14,790 bases of DNA from Streptomyces katrae (GTDB lineage Bacteria; Actinomycetota; Actinomycetes; Streptomycetales; Streptomycetaceae): the NCBI RefSeq assembly GCF_000966975.1, contig NZ_JZWV01000449.1, positions 1-14,790 of the forward strand, read 5' to 3'. Both the position numbers and the translations under genes were made by a program. The notes below the pieces were generated by a model. It did no database searches and had not been told where the DNA came from. It worked only from the letters and a program-made list of their open reading frames with translations. Below are positions 13,482-14,790 of the stretch, piece by piece; the first letter of the stretch is position 1; each line of letters starts with the position of its first letter.

Positions 13482-13650
13482 ATTGCGGGCCGTGCGTGCG
13501 TCGAGCGTAAGGCGCGGAACCTCCGGTCGCTCCTCCGCGGCAGGCCGTTGTGGGGGGAATCACCTGTGCTGTCACCCAGGGGAGCGACGGGGGGTACGGG
13601 CGTTGCCGCGTCGTCCGCGTCGTTGCCGTGCCGGGGTCGGCCCTCGCGGC

Positions 13651-13656
13651 TACGGT
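13651..13656 (+). promoter_or_regulatory. Candidate -10 for the leaderless PemK-like gene
   Basis: TACGGT followed by CGGTTT and then the ATG at 13663 places a transcription start at or next to the start codon. GTGCCG 17 bp upstream is a poor -35. No Shine-Dalgarno exists, which makes a leaderless start the simplest reading. Confidence 0.4.
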
Positions 13657-13662
13657 CGGTTT

Positions 13663-14085
13663 ATGGACACGTCCTGGTGGTTCGCCGTGGTGGCGGCGGT
13701 CGCCGTGGTGGGGGTGGTGCTGCTGCCCTGGCACGTCAGGAGGCGCGCGGACGCTCCCCCGGCGCCGCCGCACGGGCTCGGGCCGCCGCCGCGGGTGCGG
13801 GCCGGTGAGCTGTGGAGCGTGGCGGACGGGCGGCCCTGCCTGGTGCTGTCGGTGCGGCCGCACCGGGAGTCGGCGCGGGTGGCGTGGATCGTCGGCAAGT
13901 ACGACGACCGGCGGCCCGGGGTCATCCCGCTGCCGCCGGGCACGGTGGGCGTCGGGGGCCGCGGCGGCTTCCTGGAGGCGGACCGGCCGCAGGAGGTCTC
14001 CGTGTGGGAGTTCCGCCGCATGCTCGGGACGCTGGACCCGGCGCTGTGGGACGAGGCCAAGGGGCTGGGGGGCGGTGCCGGATGA
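13663..14085 (+). CDS. Membrane-anchored PemK/MazF-like fold protein
   Basis: 140 residues. An N-terminal transmembrane segment (WWFAVVAAVAVVGVVLLPW, residues 5-23) and a basic HVRRR stop-transfer are followed by a Pro-rich linker to about residue 45. The rest resembles the PemK/MazF SH3-like barrel: AGELW at 47-51, RPCLVLSV from 57 (compare RPCLVLS in PemK), KYDDRRPGVIPLPPG, FLEADRPQEVSVWEFRRMLGTLDPALW (compare the MazF end with LxxxxxxRRxGxLxP). The loop between the first two strands, which in MazF is about eight residues and shapes the RNA site, is very short here (SVADG). RNase activity is therefore doubtful. There is no antitoxin gene. The start at 13663 is chosen because the membrane segment begins there. 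The gene overlaps the next one by ATGA. Confidence 0.72.
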   Translation: MDTSWWFAVVAAVAVVGVVLLPWHVRRRADAPPAPPHGLGPPPRVRAGELWSVADGRPCLVLSVRPHRESARVAWIVGKYDDRRPGVIPLPPGTVGVGGRGGFLEADRPQEVSVWEFRRMLGTLDPALWDEAKGLGGGAG

Positions 14086-14435
14086 GCGGCCGGGGCGTCC
14101 GGTTGCGGCGGGTCTACGATCCCCCCGAGCCTGGGGCGGACGGCGTAAGGGTCCTCGTCGACCGGCTGTGGCCGCGCGGGCTGTCGAAGGAGGCGGCGGC
14201 GGTGGACCAGTGGCCGAAGGCGCTCGCGCCGTCGACGGAGCTGAGGAAGTGGTTCCACGGGGGCGGCTCGGCGGAGGAGTTCCGGCGGCGGTACGAGGCG
14301 GAGCTCGCGGGGGCGGGGGCGGAACTCGACCGGCTCCGGGACCTGGCGGCGTCCGGCCCCCTGACGCTGCTCACGGCGGTCCGTGACCCGGCCTCCAGCC
14401 ATGCGGCGATCCTGGCGGAGCACCTCGCGGAGTAG
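14082..14435 (+). CDS. DUF488 (YeaO-like) family protein
   Basis: A 117-residue cytoplasmic protein with the DUF488 hallmarks: RRVYDPPEPGADGVRVLVDRLWPRGLSKEAA near the N-terminus, DQWPKALAPSTELRKWFH in the middle, an acidic FRRRYEAEL helix, and GPLTLLTAVRDPASSHAAILAEHL at the C-terminus. The DRLWPRG motif is the most conserved part of the family. No biochemical function is established for it. The ATG at 14082 overlaps the TGA of the PemK-like gene (ATGA), so translation is coupled and no separate ribosome binding site is required, although GGGGGGCGG lies upstream. A G-rich four-run motif begins 8 nt after the stop codon and a 14-bp hairpin follows at 14492. Confidence 0.88.
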   Translation: MSGRGVRLRRVYDPPEPGADGVRVLVDRLWPRGLSKEAAAVDQWPKALAPSTELRKWFHGGGSAEEFRRRYEAELAGAGAELDRLRDLAASGPLTLLTAVRDPASSHAAILAEHLAE

Positions 14436-14442
14436 TGCCGGC

Positions 14443-14459
14443 GGGTGGGGGCGGGTGGG
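14443..14459 (+). other. Potential G-quadruplex just after the DUF488 stop
   Basis: GGG-T-GGGGG-C-GGG-T-GGG: four G-runs joined by single-base loops, starting 8 nt after the stop codon, on the coding strand. Single-base loops favour a very stable parallel quadruplex in RNA or DNA. Confidence 0.7.
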
Positions 14460-14491
14460 TGTGTACCGTGCGCTCCGCGCCCGGTCGCCTC

Positions 14492-14527
14492 AACGCCGGC
14501 GGGGCCATGTGCAGCCCCGCCGGCGTT
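14492..14527. terminator. Bidirectional hairpin terminator between DUF488 and cysM
   Basis: A 14-bp perfect stem AACGCCGGCGGGGC / GCCCCGCCGGCGTT with loop CATGTGCA, followed on the plus strand by TGGGG. It lies in the convergent gap and can act on both strands. Confidence 0.85.
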
Positions 14528-14536
14528 TGGGGCGCC

Positions 14537-14564
14537 GGGGTCCGGGGGCAGAGCCCCCAGGGGT
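14537..14564. repeat. GC-rich hairpin of a common Streptomyces intergenic type, next to the cysM stop
   Basis: GGGGTCC is followed by GGGGGC-AGA-GCCCCC (14544-14558) and AGGGGTG. It is immediately downstream of the cysM stop on the minus strand. I have seen near-identical CCGGGG(G)CAGAGCCCC elements after many Streptomyces genes; this is from memory. It may be a second terminator for cysM. Confidence 0.6.
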
Positions 14565-14566
14565 GG

Positions 14567-14790
<224 letters not shown>

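Noticed and set aside
13663..14085. Complete PemK/MazF toxin-antitoxin module
   Set aside because: No antitoxin-like gene is adjacent, the key S1-S2 loop is almost absent, and the overlapping gene is DUF488, which is not an antitoxin family.

Overview
The window looks like chromosomal DNA of a Streptomyces species. GC content is very high with strong G/C bias at third codon positions, GTG starts are common, and it carries three copies of the DasR operator (dre) at a PTS locus of the Streptomyces GlcNAc type. From memory, the gene order matches the S. coelicolor SCO2894-SCO2910 neighbourhood. This is core chromosome: I see no insertion sequence, prophage, integrase or CRISPR array.

Layout. 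(1) 1-2440, minus strand: a three-gene ABC exporter operon of two ABC-2 permeases and an ATPase that runs off the left edge. (2) 2615-5044, plus strand: a class A penicillin-binding protein with a lysine-alanine cytoplasmic tail and a Gly/Gln/Asn/Thr repeat tail. (3) 5099-5419, minus strand: a Gdx/SugE guanidinium exporter whose leader (about 5449-5520) matches a guanidine-III (ykkC-III) riboswitch. (4) 5592-6300, minus strand: a GroES-like protein and a DUF3618 membrane protein; divergent from them is the peroxiredoxin bcp (6419-6886). (5) tRNA-Leu(UAG) at 7128-7211. (6) 7276-9183, minus strand: rdgB, a small lipoprotein gene and rph. (7) 9315-12585: the GlcNAc PTS block, nagF (IIB, minus) divergent from nagE1 and nagE2 (both IIC, plus), with DasR operators in both control regions. 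(8) 12695-13447, minus strand: a metallo-beta-lactamase-fold protein resembling the mycobacterial cAMP phosphodiesterase Rv1339. (9) 13663-14435, plus strand: a membrane-anchored PemK/MazF-like protein overlapping a DUF488 gene by ATGA. (10) 14567 to the right edge, minus strand: the C-terminus of a cysteine synthase (cysM).

How the genes relate. NagF with NagE1/NagE2, plus EI, HPr and EIIA encoded elsewhere, would import and phosphorylate N-acetylglucosamine; DasR represses until GlcN-6-P accumulates. The order cysM / Rv1339-like / rph / rdgB on one strand recalls the M. tuberculosis cysM-Rv1337-murI-Rv1339-rph-rdgB cluster, so the PTS block appears to sit inside an ancient actinobacterial cluster. 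Convergent gene pairs are mostly separated by long GC-rich hairpins. The exception is the PBP/gdx junction, which holds a 9-bp minisatellite. The most interesting items are the guanidine-III riboswitch with a visible anti-Shine-Dalgarno element, the nested dre palindrome in front of nagE2, the putative cAMP phosphodiesterase next to the GlcNAc PTS, and the PemK-like/DUF488 pair.
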